Assembly (NCBI RefSeq): GCF_014077005.1
Contig: NZ_JACGVC010000053.1
Coordinates: 1-64,000, forward strand
Length of the DNA: 64,000 bases
Direction: 5' to 3'
Source: Colwellia sp. MB3u-45
Lineage (GTDB): Bacteria > Pseudomonadota > Gammaproteobacteria > Enterobacterales > Alteromonadaceae
The translations under genes were made by a program, and so were the position numbers. Positions 9,663 to 21,855 of the stretch are shown here, piece by piece (within the stretch, counting starts at the first letter, position 1; each line of letters starts with the position of its first letter). The notes beneath the pieces were generated by a model, which saw nothing but the letters and a program-made list of their open reading frames with translations, was not told where the DNA came from and ran no database searches.

Positions 9663-10797
9663 AGCCCCTATTTAATTTAAGGTAACCCCCTGGCACAGCA
9701 GATACCAGACCTCTAAGTTCAAGCACGGTTAATCGAGTTAGCACTTCGTCTATCGGTAGTTTACTGCGCGAAACGACTAAATCTACGGGCGTAATTTCAT
9801 AACCCACACTAGCTAACATTGGATCGTTACACAAGTGCTGTTTTTTACTTTTTTCTGCTAAATTATCTTTCGCTTTGTTTCTACTCAAGTTTAAATTATC
9901 TGTAACCAACGCTTCAAACTCATCCACTATATCACTGGTATCTTCGACAAGCTTAGCGCCTTGTTTAATTAACCAATGACAACCTTTCGCCTGCACATTA
10001 TAAATAGAGCTAGGTATAGCAAATACTTCTCGGCCTTGTTCTAAGGCACAACGCGCCGTGATCAACGAACCACTTTTTAAAGACGCTTCAACGACCAAAA
10101 CCCCCAAACTTAAACCGCTTATTAAACGATTTCGCTTTGGAAAATGTCCCGGCTTAGGTGCGATACCAGGGGCAAACTCGCTAATAATTAACCCCTTGTT
10201 TTCAACAATATCTTTTTGTAATTTTTTATGGCGAGCGGGATAGGTTATATCTAGTCCTGTTGCTACCACCGCAATAGTATAGCCCTGCTGATACAAAGCC
10301 CCTAAATGCGCTTGCCCGTCTATACCTAATGCTAAACCACTAGTAACAACGAAGTGACTGGTTAACTGACCCGCCAACTTATAAGCAATCTCTCTACCTG
10401 AAATACTGGCATTGCGGCTACCGACAATGGCAATTTTAGGTAATAACAATAAATCTACATTACCACGGACAAAAAGCACTAGCGGTGGATCATAAATTTC
10501 TTTTAGTAATGGTGGGTATAGAGGATCATCAAAGGCAATAATTTGACTGTGACAGTGGCTTGAATCAGAGATTATTTTTGTCAACGAATCCCAGGCAGGA
10601 GAAGTTATTGCAGCACGCTGTGGATTGGTGAGACCTGACAAGGTTAAGTCAGTAGTCGCCGCGAATAAAGCCTTTAAACCAAACTTTTCGACTAGGGCGA
10701 TTTTTTTATGACTGGCTAACCTTGGAATAGCTTTCACTGCTAGCCAATAATGCGTTAGAGTTAACTCCAACGTTAGCGTGTTGCTGGTATTTACCAC
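9652..10797 (-). CDS. dprA: DNA-processing protein DprA (Smf)
   Basis: Binds incoming single-stranded DNA and loads RecA during natural transformation. 381 residues. The Rossmann-like core carries [10 protein letters not shown] (about 126-135), [43 protein letters not shown] and [14 protein letters not shown]-terminal winged-helix-like domain follows. It overlaps smg by 11 bp and lies 33 bp after the LysM gene. Its presence alone does not show competence, since most gammaproteobacteria keep it. Confidence 0.96.
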   Translation of the reverse strand: MVNTSNTLTLELTLTHYWLAVKAIPRLASHKKIALVEKFGLKALFAATTDLTLSGLTNPQRAAITSPAWDSLTKIISDSSHCHSQIIAFDDPLYPPLLKEIYDPPLVLFVRGNVDLLLLPKIAIVGSRNASISGREIAYKLAGQLTSHFVVTSGLALGIDGQAHLGALYQQGYTIAVVATGLDITYPARHKKLQKDIVENKGLIISEFAPGIAPKPGHFPKRNRLISGLSLGVLVVEASLKSGSLITARCALEQGREVFAIPSSIYNVQAKGCHWLIKQGAKLVEDTSDIVDEFEALVTDNLNLSRNKAKDNLAEKSKKQHLCNDPMLASVGYEITPVDLVVSRSKLPIDEVLTRLTVLELRGLVSAVPGGYLKLNRGYDV

Positions 10798-10830
10798 TTG
10801 CTTCTCCTTAAGCGTGGCCCAATTTTAGAG

Positions 10831-11919
10831 CTAGGGTGCCGTAACTCCATCAAGGATTCGTAATGGCTTTTCAGCATTAAGAATCAAGGCCATACTGACC
10901 TTGTCATAAACTTTAAATACCATCACTTTGCCGATTACTTCGGTTGGCATATCGTAATCCGAATAGCTGTTATTGGTTATTTTGTTCCAATGAGAAGTGT
11001 CTTTACTGTATTGCGGTCCATGGTCTGTTTCAATAACGCCGGGGCTTTTTCGGCTAACCGTTAACACATCGCCAGTTTGTACGGCTTGGCTATTGCCTTT
11101 ATTAATCATTATCACGTCAAATTTAGCAAATTCACGTAGTTTGGTCACCGAGCTAATAATTAAACCATCAGTGCTTTTAGCACCTGCTCGCATGGTAAAA
11201 ATAGCGGGGTAATCTTGCTCGTCATTGACTGGCATAACATAAGCACCCGAACGAATTTCGCGTTTTGCACCCTCAACAAAAATAGTGCTTGGCTGCTGCT
11301 GACTCATATTGCCACTTTGTAGTGCCTTGCCCGTACCAATAAGTCGAATATTATAACCCAAATTTTGCTGTGTTTCGGGATCAATAATGGCATCCGCTTT
11401 ATGGTAAATACCATAACTTTGACCAACAATGAGGTCACTATTAACATAAACCTTAAAGCCATCAACACTTGATTTATAGCCATCCTCACTGCCAATAATA
11501 TGAGGTAAGTCGGCTAACTCAGCTAAACTTCTCACGGTATCGTAGCGAATATAGGGCGCAATAACATGCAAAGGTAGTGTACTAACGGGTTTTTGGTCTT
11601 TTAATTGTTTACGTACTTTAGGTGACCATTTAAGTTCAGGCTTGCCTTTAACCAGCATGGGTTGGCCTTGGGCATCAAATACTAGCCGCAACTCATCCCC
11701 AGGGTAAATTAAATGTGGGTTATTAATATCAGGATTAAGACGCCATAACTTAGGCCACAACCAAGGTTGATTGAGAAATATACCTGATATATCCCACAAG
11801 GTATCGCCTTTCTTAACGATATAAGATTTTGGAGCATCTGGCTTTAATGCTAGCTCATTGGCCATTAAAGAAACTGACAGAGCAATGCCAAATAGTAAGG
11901 ATAAAACTCTTATTAGCAT
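10831..11919 (-). CDS. secreted LysM peptidoglycan-binding protein
   Basis: 362 residues. A signal peptide covers about 1-20 (cut near SLMA/NE). One LysM domain spans roughly residues 32-80 (YIVKKGDTLWDISGIFLNQ onward to YPGDELRL), suited to binding peptidoglycan in the periplasm. The rest has no recognised catalytic domain. LysM-dprA-smg next to def-fmt is a common gammaproteobacterial arrangement. It is divergent from def; the two share a 116-bp promoter region. Confidence 0.9.
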   Translation of the reverse strand: MLIRVLSLLFGIALSVSLMANELALKPDAPKSYIVKKGDTLWDISGIFLNQPWLWPKLWRLNPDINNPHLIYPGDELRLVFDAQGQPMLVKGKPELKWSPKVRKQLKDQKPVSTLPLHVIAPYIRYDTVRSLAELADLPHIIGSEDGYKSSVDGFKVYVNSDLIVGQSYGIYHKADAIIDPETQQNLGYNIRLIGTGKALQSGNMSQQQPSTIFVEGAKREIRSGAYVMPVNDEQDYPAIFTMRAGAKSTDGLIISSVTKLREFAKFDVIMINKGNSQAVQTGDVLTVSRKSPGVIETDHGPQYSKDTSHWNKITNNSYSDYDMPTEVIGKVMVFKVYDKVSMALILNAEKPLRILDGVTAP

Positions 11920-12035
11920 GTTAATTTCCCTATTATTAGAGGTTTTATCCTAAACCACTATGATTAACTATAATTAATGGCTAAAATTGAAACATAACAC
12001 TCTATGCGACATTTCGCGAACTCTTTTGATAAATT

Positions 12036-12551
12036 ATGGCTATTTTACCTGTATTACGATTTCCTGATGAGAGATTAAGAACAAAAGCGCAACCTGTAAC
12101 TGAAGTTAACGATGAAATTCGTACTATTATCAGTAACATGTTTGAAACCATGTATGATGAAAATGGTGTTGGTTTGGCGGCAACTCAAGTTGATATTCAC
12201 CAACGAATTGTCGTTATTGATGTTTCAGAAAATAAAGAACACCCTTACGTGTTAATAAATCCTGAAATCACTCGCAAAAGTGATGACACCATTATTAATG
12301 AAGAAGGTTGTTTATCGGTACCTGGCTGTTATGCCAAAGTTGACCGTAGTATTGATGTCACAGTTACCGCCCTTGATGAAAATGGCAAAGCCTTTACTTT
12401 AGATGGTGAAGAGCTATTAGCTATTTGTATTCAGCATGAACTGGATCATCTTAATGGCATCTTATTTGTTGACTATTTGTCACCACTTAAGCGCCAGCGA
12501 TTCAAAAAGAAATTAGAAAAAGAAGCGCGTTTGGATAATGCCAACGCTTAA
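12036..12551 (+). CDS. def: peptide deformylase Def
   Basis: Removes the N-formyl group from nascent proteins. 171 residues with all three motifs: GVGLAATQ (44-51), EEGCLSVPG (89-97, metal ligand C92) and QHELDH (133-138, ligands H134 and H138, catalytic E135). It leads the def-fmt-rsmB-trkA series, and its neighbour Fmt adds the formyl group it removes. The gap to fmt is 81 bp. Confidence 0.98.
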   Translation: MAILPVLRFPDERLRTKAQPVTEVNDEIRTIISNMFETMYDENGVGLAATQVDIHQRIVVIDVSENKEHPYVLINPEITRKSDDTIINEEGCLSVPGCYAKVDRSIDVTVTALDENGKAFTLDGEELLAICIQHELDHLNGILFVDYLSPLKRQRFKKKLEKEARLDNANA

Positions 12552-12632
12552 GTGTCATCGCTCTTTTATAACTCATACCCATTAAATTAAGTAAATGAGC
12601 GATTATTTATTTCAATTGGTATCAATTGCATT

Positions 12633-13646
12633 TTGGAAACTCCTTTGCCCAATGCCGTAACTACACCATTAAATATCATTTTTGCTGGTACCCCTGACTT
12701 TGCCGCGCAACATTTAGCGGCGCTAATTCACTCAGAGCATAACATTGTTGCGGTTTATTGCCCGCCCGATAAACCGGCTGGCCGCGGTAAAAAGCTTACG
12801 GCTTGTGCAACTAAACTATTAGCCCTAGCGCACGACATTCCAGTTCAACAGCCGGTGAACTTTAAAGCGGAACAAACACAGTTAACGCTGGCAAATTACC
12901 AAGCAGATGTCATGGTCGTGGTTGCTTATGGTTTATTATTGCCGACGGTGATTTTACAAACACCCAGATTAGGCTGTATTAATGTTCATGGTTCTATTTT
13001 GCCTAAATGGCGTGGTGCTGCACCGATTCAACGTGCTTTAGAAGCGGGTGACTCACAAACTGGCGTGACCATAATGCAAATGGATAAAGGCCTAGACACA
13101 GGTGATATGATATTAACCGCAACGTGTGACATTACCCTAAAAGACACGAGCGCAAGTTTATACGATAAGTTAGCTGAACTAGGTCCAAAAGCATTATTAA
13201 ACACCTTAGCCTTGATGGCTTTAGGCAAACATCAACGCCAAGCACAAAATAATCTACAAGCCACTCATGCGGCCAAACTTGATAAAGCAGATGCTGAGTT
13301 AGACTGGCAACAACCCGCAAGCATACTTGATCGAAAAATCAGAGCCTACATTCCATGGCCAGTGGCGCAATTTACCTTTGATGACAACAGTCAACAACAC
13401 CGTATTCGGGTTTGGCAAGCTAGCGTTATTGAACTTGAGCATCAGCACCTGCCTGGCACTATTATAAGCTGCGATAAACAAGGTATTGTGGTCGCCACAA
13501 CAGCCAATGCTTTACGACTTGAGATATTACAACTGCCAGGCAAAAAAGCCTTAGCCGTTGCTGACATACTCAATGGCAAAGCAGATTGGTTTACCCAAGG
13601 CCAATCAATCAATCGGCTAATACAGCCTCAACAAGAGTTAACTTAA
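12633..13646 (+). CDS. fmt: methionyl-tRNA formyltransferase Fmt
   Basis: Formylates initiator Met-tRNA with 10-formyl-THF. Motifs: FAGTPDFAAQH near the N terminus, the catalytic region NVHGSILPKWRGAAPIQ, and TIMQMDKGLDTGDM; the C-terminal tRNA-binding domain is complete. No ATG start fits: in-frame candidates upstream of IIFAGTPDF are TTG at 12633 and TTG at 12645. The second has GGAA six bases before it and gives a leader closer to that of E. coli, so the true start may be 12645 (333 residues rather than 337). rsmB begins 2 bp after the stop. Confidence 0.95.
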   Translation: METPLPNAVTTPLNIIFAGTPDFAAQHLAALIHSEHNIVAVYCPPDKPAGRGKKLTACATKLLALAHDIPVQQPVNFKAEQTQLTLANYQADVMVVVAYGLLLPTVILQTPRLGCINVHGSILPKWRGAAPIQRALEAGDSQTGVTIMQMDKGLDTGDMILTATCDITLKDTSASLYDKLAELGPKALLNTLALMALGKHQRQAQNNLQATHAAKLDKADAELDWQQPASILDRKIRAYIPWPVAQFTFDDNSQQHRIRVWQASVIELEHQHLPGTIISCDKQGIVVATTANALRLEILQLPGKKALAVADILNGKADWFTQGQSINRLIQPQQELT

Positions 13647-13648
13647 TT

Positions 13649-14965
13649 ATGGCCGCTAATCTTAGAGCACTGGCTGCTCGTTGTACCTTTGCCGTTGTTG
13701 ATAAAGGCCGTAGTTTGTCAGACGAACTACCACAACAAATCGCAAAAATAGATATTAAAGATAAAGGGCTATTACAAGAGCTTTGCTATGGCGTATTAAG
13801 ACATTTACCTGAGCTTGAACATGATGTTCGTGACTTCATTAAAAAACCCTTTAGCGGTAAACAACGCGTTGGTCACTTTTTATTACTGGTTGGGATTTAT
13901 CAAATAAAGTATACCCGCATACCAGATCACGCCGCATTTAATGAAACCGTTTCCGCCTGTAAAGCCTTAAAATGCGACCATTTAAAAGGTGTGATTAATG
14001 GCGTATTAAGAAATTTCCAACGCCAGCAAACACAATTAGCAGATAAAAGCCTAGCCGCTGAACCTAGCAAGCTACCGGAAGCGATCGCCTTTAACCACCC
14101 CTCTTGGTTTATTAAAAAATTACAAAGTGGTTACCCTGATAGTTGGCAAGATATTCTCAAAGCGAATATGCAAAGACCGCCGATGTGGTTGCGAGTTAAT
14201 GTCCTACACCATAATATTGATGAATATCTAGCTTTATTAGTGGCTGAAAACATTGATTATGCCTATGTCGATGAAAAGTCATCTGCGATACGTTTAACTG
14301 ACGCCATCGATGTCAATAAATTGCCTGGATTTCAGCTAGGTTGGGTATCAATTCAAGACGGCGCCGCACAACAAGCTGCACTTTTACTTGATTGCCAGCC
14401 AGATGACAATGTACTTGATTGTTGTGCCGCGCCAGGTGGAAAAACCTGTCATATACTTGAATATAGTCCAAAAATAAAAGCGCTGACCGCCATTGATATT
14501 GAAGAGTCGCGCTTGCTGAGAGTGCATGAAAACCTACAACGTCTGAATCTACAAGCAAAGGTGATTACCGCTGATGCCGCGACACCAGACAAGTGGTGGA
14601 ATGGAGAATTATTTGACCGCATTTTACTTGACGCTCCGTGTTCGGGTACCGGTGTCATCCGCAGACACCCTGATATTAAATGGTTACGTAAAAGCCAAGA
14701 CATTGCGGTATTAACTGATTTACAACAAGATATATTAAAAAATGTATGGTCTTTATTAAAACCCGGTGGTACTTTGCTGTATGCAACATGCAGTGTATTA
14801 CCAGAAGAAAATAGTCAGCAAGTTCAACGTTTTGTTGCTGAAAATTCAGATGTGGAGCATATCGCGATAACCAATAATGCACATGATATTGGTTGGCAGA
14901 TACTGTCTAACGACAATTCGATGGACGGTTTTTACTACGCCAAACTCATTAAAAAATCACAGTAA
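13649..14965 (+). CDS. rsmB: 16S rRNA (cytosine-967-C5)-methyltransferase RsmB
   Basis: Methylates C967 of 16S rRNA. An N-terminal NusB-like domain (about 1-140) precedes the SAM-dependent methyltransferase. Visible motifs: SAM loop CCAAPGGKT, the DAPCSGTGVIRRHPD segment with one catalytic cysteine, and YATCSV with the second. The reading frame is open back to 13586 inside fmt, but I start at the ATG 2 bp after the fmt stop, giving 438 residues (E. coli 429) and the family-like opening MAANLRALAA. Part of fmt-rsmB-trkA. Confidence 0.96.
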   Translation: MAANLRALAARCTFAVVDKGRSLSDELPQQIAKIDIKDKGLLQELCYGVLRHLPELEHDVRDFIKKPFSGKQRVGHFLLLVGIYQIKYTRIPDHAAFNETVSACKALKCDHLKGVINGVLRNFQRQQTQLADKSLAAEPSKLPEAIAFNHPSWFIKKLQSGYPDSWQDILKANMQRPPMWLRVNVLHHNIDEYLALLVAENIDYAYVDEKSSAIRLTDAIDVNKLPGFQLGWVSIQDGAAQQAALLLDCQPDDNVLDCCAAPGGKTCHILEYSPKIKALTAIDIEESRLLRVHENLQRLNLQAKVITADAATPDKWWNGELFDRILLDAPCSGTGVIRRHPDIKWLRKSQDIAVLTDLQQDILKNVWSLLKPGGTLLYATCSVLPEENSQQVQRFVAENSDVEHIAITNNAHDIGWQILSNDNSMDGFYYAKLIKKSQ

Positions 14966-14989
14966 AAACAACAATAAAAGCAATCTTAA

Positions 14990-16369
14990 ATGAAAATTAT
15001 AATTATTGGTGCTGGGCAAGTTGGTGGAACATTAGCAGAAAATCTTGTTGGCGAAAAAAACGAAATTACGCTAATAGACACCAACAGTGAAACCTTGCGT
15101 GAGTTACAAGACAAAATGGATTTACGCGTTGTTGTGGGTCACGGCTCTCATCCTGATGTGCTAAAACAAGCTGGCGCAGAAGATGCTGAACTCGTTGTTG
15201 CAGTAACCAACGACGATGCTACCAACATGATTGCTTGCCAAATTTGTTATTCGCTCTTTAATACCGCCAATAAAATTGCCCGAATTCGCTCAAGTCAAAT
15301 TCTCAAATATCAAAAAGAACTCTTTCAAAATAAAAATATTCCAGTAGATCATATTATTGCACCAGAGCAATTGGTGACCCGAGATATTGCCCGACTTATT
15401 GATTATCCGGGTGCACTACAAGTATTAGAATTTGCTGAAGGTAAGGTCAGTTTAGTTGCCGTTAAAGCTTATTATGGGGGCTTATTGGTGGGTCATGCCC
15501 TATCTACTTTGCGCGAACATATTCCGAATATTGATACCCGGGTGGCGGCTATTTATCGTAATGGTAAACCTATTCGACCTTTGGGCACTACCGTTATTGA
15601 AGCCGATGACGAAGTATTCTTTATTGCCGCCTCAATTCATATTCGCGCGGTAATGAACGAACTGCAAAAGTTGGAAGCGCCTTATAAAAAAATCATGATC
15701 GCCGGTGGTGGTAATATCGGCTCAGGGTTAGCGCGCTTGTTAGAGAAAAACCACCAAGTAAAATTAATCGAGCATTCGGCTAAACGCGCAGCCTATTTAG
15801 CGTCTGAGCTAAACGACACCTTAGTGTTTACCGGTGATTCTTCAGATCAAGAGTTACTGTTAGAAGAACACATTGATCAGTTTGACGTTTTTATTGCTGT
15901 CACCAACGATGACGAAGCCAACATTATGTCATCGTTATTAGCAAAACGCTTAGGGGTACGCAAAGCTATGGTATTAATCCAGCGCAGTGCTTACATTGAT
16001 TTAGTCCATGGTAGTGATATAGATATTGCCGTTTCACCGCAACACGCCACTATTTCCGCCTTATTAACCCACGTGCGCCGTGGTAATATTAATAATGTTT
16101 ATAGCTTGCGTGGTGGCGCAGCAGAAGCAATAGAAATTGTCGCTAAGGGTGATGAAAAATCATCTAAAGTGGTGGGTAAAACTATCCAACAGATCAGGTT
16201 ACCACCCGGCACAACTATTGGTGCAATCGTGCGTGGCGAAGAAGTCTTAATTGCCCATTCAGATACTCGAATTCAAGCAGAAGACCATGTGGTGTTATTT
16301 TTAGTTAACAAACGCTATATCAGTGATGTTGAAGCTTTATTCCAACTGGATGCCATAGCGTTTTTCTAA
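14990..16369 (+). CDS. trkA: Trk potassium uptake regulatory subunit TrkA
   Basis: Cytoplasmic NAD(H)/nucleotide-binding gating subunit of the Trk K+ uptake system. 459 residues (E. coli 458) as two tandem RCK units, each a Rossmann TrkA-N domain ([16 protein letters not shown] at 3-18; [17 protein letters not shown] near 235) followed by TrkA-C. It partners TrkH, coded next door on the opposite strand. The start lies 24 bp after rsmB. Confidence 0.97.
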   Translation: MKIIIIGAGQVGGTLAENLVGEKNEITLIDTNSETLRELQDKMDLRVVVGHGSHPDVLKQAGAEDAELVVAVTNDDATNMIACQICYSLFNTANKIARIRSSQILKYQKELFQNKNIPVDHIIAPEQLVTRDIARLIDYPGALQVLEFAEGKVSLVAVKAYYGGLLVGHALSTLREHIPNIDTRVAAIYRNGKPIRPLGTTVIEADDEVFFIAASIHIRAVMNELQKLEAPYKKIMIAGGGNIGSGLARLLEKNHQVKLIEHSAKRAAYLASELNDTLVFTGDSSDQELLLEEHIDQFDVFIAVTNDDEANIMSSLLAKRLGVRKAMVLIQRSAYIDLVHGSDIDIAVSPQHATISALLTHVRRGNINNVYSLRGGAAEAIEIVAKGDEKSSKVVGKTIQQIRLPPGTTIGAIVRGEEVLIAHSDTRIQAEDHVVLFLVNKRYISDVEALFQLDAIAFF

Positions 16370-16398
16370 GCGACTTGTTCTAAGTGATTTGTTCTAAG
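16364..16398. repeat. 14-bp tandem repeat at the trkA 3' end
   Basis: TTCTAAG recurs at 16364, 16378 and 16392 with a 14-bp period; the first two units (TTCTAAGCGACTTG and TTCTAAGTGATTTG) differ at two positions. The trkA stop codon lies in the first unit. No hairpin terminator is evident in this convergent spacer. Confidence 0.6.
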
Positions 16399-16431
16399 CA
16401 ATAATGTGTTAAGTACTATCAGAAAAATATA

Positions 16432-17898
16432 TTAGGTTCGCCAAAATGCTGGTGTCATTAGTACCAGCAAGGTAAATATCTCTAAACGGCCAAACAGCAT
16501 GGCAACAACCAAAACCCATTTACTAAAATCATTTATTTCTGCGTAGTTGGACGCAACCTGCCCCAAACCTGGGCCCAAATTATTCAAACAGGCAGCCACG
16601 GCAGTAAAGGCTGAAATGTCATCCATTCCGCCCGCTAATAACAACAACATACAAACAACAAACACAGCCGCATAAGCAGAGAAAAAACCCCATATGGCTT
16701 CTACCACACGATTTGGTAGCGCTTTCTTACCTAACTTAATCGTAAACACGGCTTTAGGATGTACTAATCTATTTAATTCTCGCACGCCTTGTAAATAAAG
16801 CAGTAATACCCGAATGACTTTCATGCCACCACCGGTACTGCCCGCGCAACCACCAATAAAACTAGCAAGTATTAATAAAATGGGCAGCAGCGTTGGCCAG
16901 TTAGCAAAAGCGACTTCGCCGGAAGATGTTGTTGAAAATCCGGCCGTCGTGCTAATTGAAACGGCATGAAACATCGCTTGTTCAAAGTTTTCAAAACCTG
17001 ACTGGTAAACATTAAAACTCGTTAGCACAATAAAACACACTAAGATCAAAACGGCTTGAATACCCAAAAATACTTTAAATTCTGAATCATAAAAATAACT
17101 ACGTAATGATCGGCTGTTCACTACCGCGAAATGCAAAGCAAAGTTCACCCCGGCAACCAGTAAGAAAAATACACAGATAAAATTGATTAGCGGACTATTA
17201 AAATAGCCCATACTTAAGTCGTGAGTCGAGAAGCCACCAATCGCAATAGTAGAGAAAGAGTGGCAAATAGCGTCAAATAAATTCATCCCCGCTGCCCAAT
17301 AACTCATGGCACAGGCAAGGGTTAAGGTGACATAGATTAACCACAAATGCTTAGCCGTATCGGCAATGCGCGGGGTCATTTTTGAATCTTTCACCGGCCC
17401 TGGAGTTTCAGCGCGATATAACTGCATACCACCTATGCCTAGCATAGGTAAAATAGCTACAGCTAACACAATGATCCCCATACCACCCAACCACTGTAGT
17501 TGTTGTCGATACCAAAGCACCGCGTGTGGTAGTCCGTCAATCTGCGTTAATATGGTTGCGCCTGTCGTAGTAAGACCCGAAAAAGACTCAAAAAATGCAT
17601 CGGCAACGCTAAGATTAGGTTGATCTAATAATAATAAAGGCACCGCTGAGAAACTCGCCAAAACGGTCCAAAACAACACCACAATTAAAAAGCCTTCTCG
17701 TGCCCTTAAATCGCTTTTTTCGTCTCGATAAGGATACCAAGATAAAAGCCCCGCGATTAAACAAAAAAGAAATGACATTAAGAAAGAAACACCACCGCCA
17801 TCTCGATAAACCAGAGAAATAAAAGCAGGCGGCAGCATAGTTACGCTCAGTAAGGCGACTAATAACCCTAATATTCGGATGATATTTTTAAATTGCAC
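16432..17898 (-). CDS. trkH: Trk potassium uptake transmembrane subunit TrkH
   Basis: K+-translocating inner-membrane subunit, 488 residues (E. coli TrkH 483). Hydrophobic throughout, with four pore loops: LTTTGATIL, STIAIGGFSTHD, STTAGFSTTS and NNLGPGLGQ, each with the filter glycine. It works with TrkA, whose gene converges on it. The order pepQ-yigZ-trkH matches E. coli; 9 bp separate it from yigZ, so co-transcription is likely. Confidence 0.97.
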   Translation of the reverse strand: MQFKNIIRILGLLVALLSVTMLPPAFISLVYRDGGGVSFLMSFLFCLIAGLLSWYPYRDEKSDLRAREGFLIVVLFWTVLASFSAVPLLLLDQPNLSVADAFFESFSGLTTTGATILTQIDGLPHAVLWYRQQLQWLGGMGIIVLAVAILPMLGIGGMQLYRAETPGPVKDSKMTPRIADTAKHLWLIYVTLTLACAMSYWAAGMNLFDAICHSFSTIAIGGFSTHDLSMGYFNSPLINFICVFFLLVAGVNFALHFAVVNSRSLRSYFYDSEFKVFLGIQAVLILVCFIVLTSFNVYQSGFENFEQAMFHAVSISTTAGFSTTSSGEVAFANWPTLLPILLILASFIGGCAGSTGGGMKVIRVLLLYLQGVRELNRLVHPKAVFTIKLGKKALPNRVVEAIWGFFSAYAAVFVVCMLLLLAGGMDDISAFTAVAACLNNLGPGLGQVASNYAEINDFSKWVLVVAMLFGRLEIFTLLVLMTPAFWRT

Positions 17899-17907
17899 GG
17901 TAGTTTA

Positions 17908-18531
17908 TTATTGCTTTTTAGTTATAGGTTGAAGTGTTAACTGTCCCGCGGACATGGTTTGCAATTGCTGTTGGAAAAGCTCAAGTTTTTCATCAGGTAA
18001 TGCGAGTATCAGAACAACATTCTCATGGTAGTCTTGCTGGATAATTTCGCCACCCATTTGCTCAACAAAATGCAAAACATCATTTACTTGTGCATATTGA
18101 CACGCTAGTGTTTTGCGTACCATAGGAATTTTCAATTTTGTCGGTAAATTCGCCAGTGCTTTCTTAACGCTGCCGCCATATGCGCGTTGTAAACCACCAG
18201 GTCCAAGCTTAGTACCACCAAAATATCGTACAACAACAGCACAAAGCTCACCAAGATTACTGCCCATTAACATATTAAGCATAGGTTTACCGGCAGTGCC
18301 TGACGGCTCCCCGTCGTCAGAAAAGCCATATAATTGGCTATTTTCAGGCCGACCAACAATAAAAGCATAACAGTGATGATTAGCTTGTGGATGTAATACT
18401 TGTAAGCTTTTAATAAACGCTTTGGCATCAGCAGCACTGGTGCAAGGTTTAAGGTAACAAATAAAGCGGCTGCGCGTGACTATGGTTTCATCAATAATCG
18501 CTTTGGCCGCTATTTCATATGGTCTAGACAC
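17908..18531 (-). CDS. yigZ: IMPACT family protein YigZ
   Basis: 207-residue UPF0029/IMPACT family protein (E. coli YigZ about 204). The N-terminal domain contains YGFSDDGEPSGTAGKPML and VVVRYFGGTKLGPGGLQRAY, the family signature; a C-terminal EF-G-IV-like domain follows. Possibly involved in translation control by analogy with eukaryotic IMPACT; function in bacteria is not established. It sits between pepQ (12 bp) and trkH (9 bp) in an apparent operon. Confidence 0.94.
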   Translation of the reverse strand: MSRPYEIAAKAIIDETIVTRSRFICYLKPCTSAADAKAFIKSLQVLHPQANHHCYAFIVGRPENSQLYGFSDDGEPSGTAGKPMLNMLMGSNLGELCAVVVRYFGGTKLGPGGLQRAYGGSVKKALANLPTKLKIPMVRKTLACQYAQVNDVLHFVEQMGGEIIQQDYHENVVLILALPDEKLELFQQQLQTMSAGQLTLQPITKKQ

Positions 18532-18543
18532 AAATAGTTTCGC

Positions 18544-19875
<1,332 letters not shown>

Positions 19876-19935
19876 TCAATTTCTTTGGTGTTAATTGTAC
19901 CTTGTTTAGCCCAATATTATAATGCAAGCGTGCTG

Positions 19936-21855
19936 CTATTCGTTTATATTCATTGCAATGATCTGGTCAAACAAAGAGGCCGCTTGTCCTACTTTGTGTT
20001 GGTATATTTGCTGATAAGCTAAAACGCTTTTAACATATTCTCGGGTTTCTTTAAACGGAATGGTTTCAATCCAAACATCGGCAGGTAATGACTCAGCGTT
20101 TTTTAACCAACTTCTTACGCGATAAGGGCCGGCATTATAAGCCGCGGTAGCCAGTACCTGATTGCCATCATGGCGGTCGAGTAAATCACGTAAATATTTT
20201 GTGCCTAATTTAATATTATTTTTAGCTTTGAATAAATATCGAGTAGAAACTTTTTTGCGCGCCAGCTGTTTTGCTGTACCCGGCATAATTTGCATTAAAC
20301 CTTTAGCGCCGGCTGGAGAATTAGCATCAGACATAAATGAGCTTTCACGACGCGTTATAGCAAACGCCCAAGCTGGATTAATGTTTTGCTGGCCCGCATA
20401 GTGGTTAATTTCACTTTCAAAGCCCAATGGAAAACGTAAACCTACATCGTTAAGATACCCCACTTTAGCTAAGGTAAATATCGCCCTGTCATACCATTGC
20501 ATTTCATTGGCAACTTTAGAGGCAACTAACTTGTCGCGCTTACTGAGTTTAGACAACCAATAATTCCATTCCTTACGGGCGTGATAAAACCGACCAATGG
20601 CAAACAGCTCAATGGCTCTTTTTGCTTCAGGGCTTTTAGTTACTAAGGCTCTTTCGTCTGCGCTAACGACGAGCGGTATATTCTGAAAATTAGCCGGTTT
20701 ATTTAAATAACTCGCGGCTAAAAAACCATAATAATGTCGGCTTAACGCCAGCTTATTTAAGCGTAAATTTCCTGCCACTAACTCATCAGTGGCCAACAAG
20801 CTTCTGCCATACCAGTACTGCCACTGCAGGCTGTTTTGTGCTATTTCAGGTAATTTTAACAGCTTAGTTTTGATATTTTGCCAATTTTGATCACGCAGAG
20901 CGTCGGTTATATACCACTGGGTTAAGTTACTCGTAAATAAGTTTTCATCAACTTTCGCTAACCATGTCGCCGCATCAAGATGATTTTTACTGGCTAACGC
21001 TAGGGCAAATTTTAACGTAATTTGTTGCTGTTGCTGCACAGAAAAAGGTAACAACAACTGGGCTAATTGATAGGTATCAAGTGCTTGCTTTGGATCGCGC
21101 CATATTAGGCGCTTTAAACCATAAGCGACTATTTCCGCCTCTCTCTGGGTTTTATTTTTAAATTTTGATAAGTGTGTAGTGTATGACGGGTCGCGACGTA
21201 CTTGATGCCAAAGCTGAGCTAAATATTGCTCATTCTCTGGTAATAACCGAGTTAAATACGGTATTAAAGTATGTTTACCACCATCCGCTGATAATACGAT
21301 ACGTTGCCATATTACCTCATTGGTTCGATACCCTGCTTGCTGCCACTGCTTAAACAAAGGGTCACAAACTTTAGGCTGCGACTTACCTACTAGCCACAGC
21401 GAGCTTACTTTTGGCAATACTTTCGTGGGTGACACACCAGATTGCAGCTGAAATCGATAATGCTGACAGGTTAGCTCAACGTCACTAGTGGCTTCGAAAA
21501 AGTTTTGAAAAAGTACCCGCTGCTTACGTTTGGCTAAATAAGTTAGCCATTTATTTCTTAAAGGCCAATCCAGTGGTGTGCCTTTATACTTTGCTAAAAA
21601 GTCCCTTATCTCTGGCGCTGATGACAACTTCATGTTGGTCATTAAGCGTTTCTGATCCAAATAAGGTTGCAGCGGATAATAATGTAGTTGGTTATACAGA
21701 TTTTGATAACTAACAGAGTTGTGATTCCAAGTTTGCTTTTCGGCTTGCAAGAAATTTTTTCGCTGCTGGCTTTCATCATTAGCGAAAGTTGCTGCACTCA
21801 CTAATAGCGCACTTAAGATGACGGTTTTAAAAAATCGGAAACTAGCTAGCGGCAT
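19936..21855 (-). CDS. slt: soluble lytic murein transglycosylase Slt
   Basis: Periplasmic exo-lytic transglycosylase that cuts peptidoglycan to 1,6-anhydromuropeptides. 639 residues (E. coli Slt70 645 with signal). A signal peptide (about 1-25, ending ATFA/ND) is followed by an alpha-superhelical ring domain and a C-terminal GEWL-like catalytic domain with the ITRRESSF motif (catalytic E504), AGAKGLMQIMPGTA and TAAYNAGP. It stands alone, 72 bp upstream of pepQ, and is divergent from tusA. Confidence 0.95.
   Translation of the reverse strand: MPLASFRFFKTVILSALLVSAATFANDESQQRKNFLQAEKQTWNHNSVSYQNLYNQLHYYPLQPYLDQKRLMTNMKLSSAPEIRDFLAKYKGTPLDWPLRNKWLTYLAKRKQRVLFQNFFEATSDVELTCQHYRFQLQSGVSPTKVLPKVSSLWLVGKSQPKVCDPLFKQWQQAGYRTNEVIWQRIVLSADGGKHTLIPYLTRLLPENEQYLAQLWHQVRRDPSYTTHLSKFKNKTQREAEIVAYGLKRLIWRDPKQALDTYQLAQLLLPFSVQQQQQITLKFALALASKNHLDAATWLAKVDENLFTSNLTQWYITDALRDQNWQNIKTKLLKLPEIAQNSLQWQYWYGRSLLATDELVAGNLRLNKLALSRHYYGFLAASYLNKPANFQNIPLVVSADERALVTKSPEAKRAIELFAIGRFYHARKEWNYWLSKLSKRDKLVASKVANEMQWYDRAIFTLAKVGYLNDVGLRFPLGFESEINHYAGQQNINPAWAFAITRRESSFMSDANSPAGAKGLMQIMPGTAKQLARKKVSTRYLFKAKNNIKLGTKYLRDLLDRHDGNQVLATAAYNAGPYRVRSWLKNAESLPADVWIETIPFKETREYVKSVLAYQQIYQHKVGQAASLFDQIIAMNINE

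Noticed and set aside
13586-13648. Upstream extension of rsmB into fmt
   Set aside because: The family start MAANLRALAA lies at 13649, right after the fmt stop; the extension has no family match and would overlap fmt by 61 bp.
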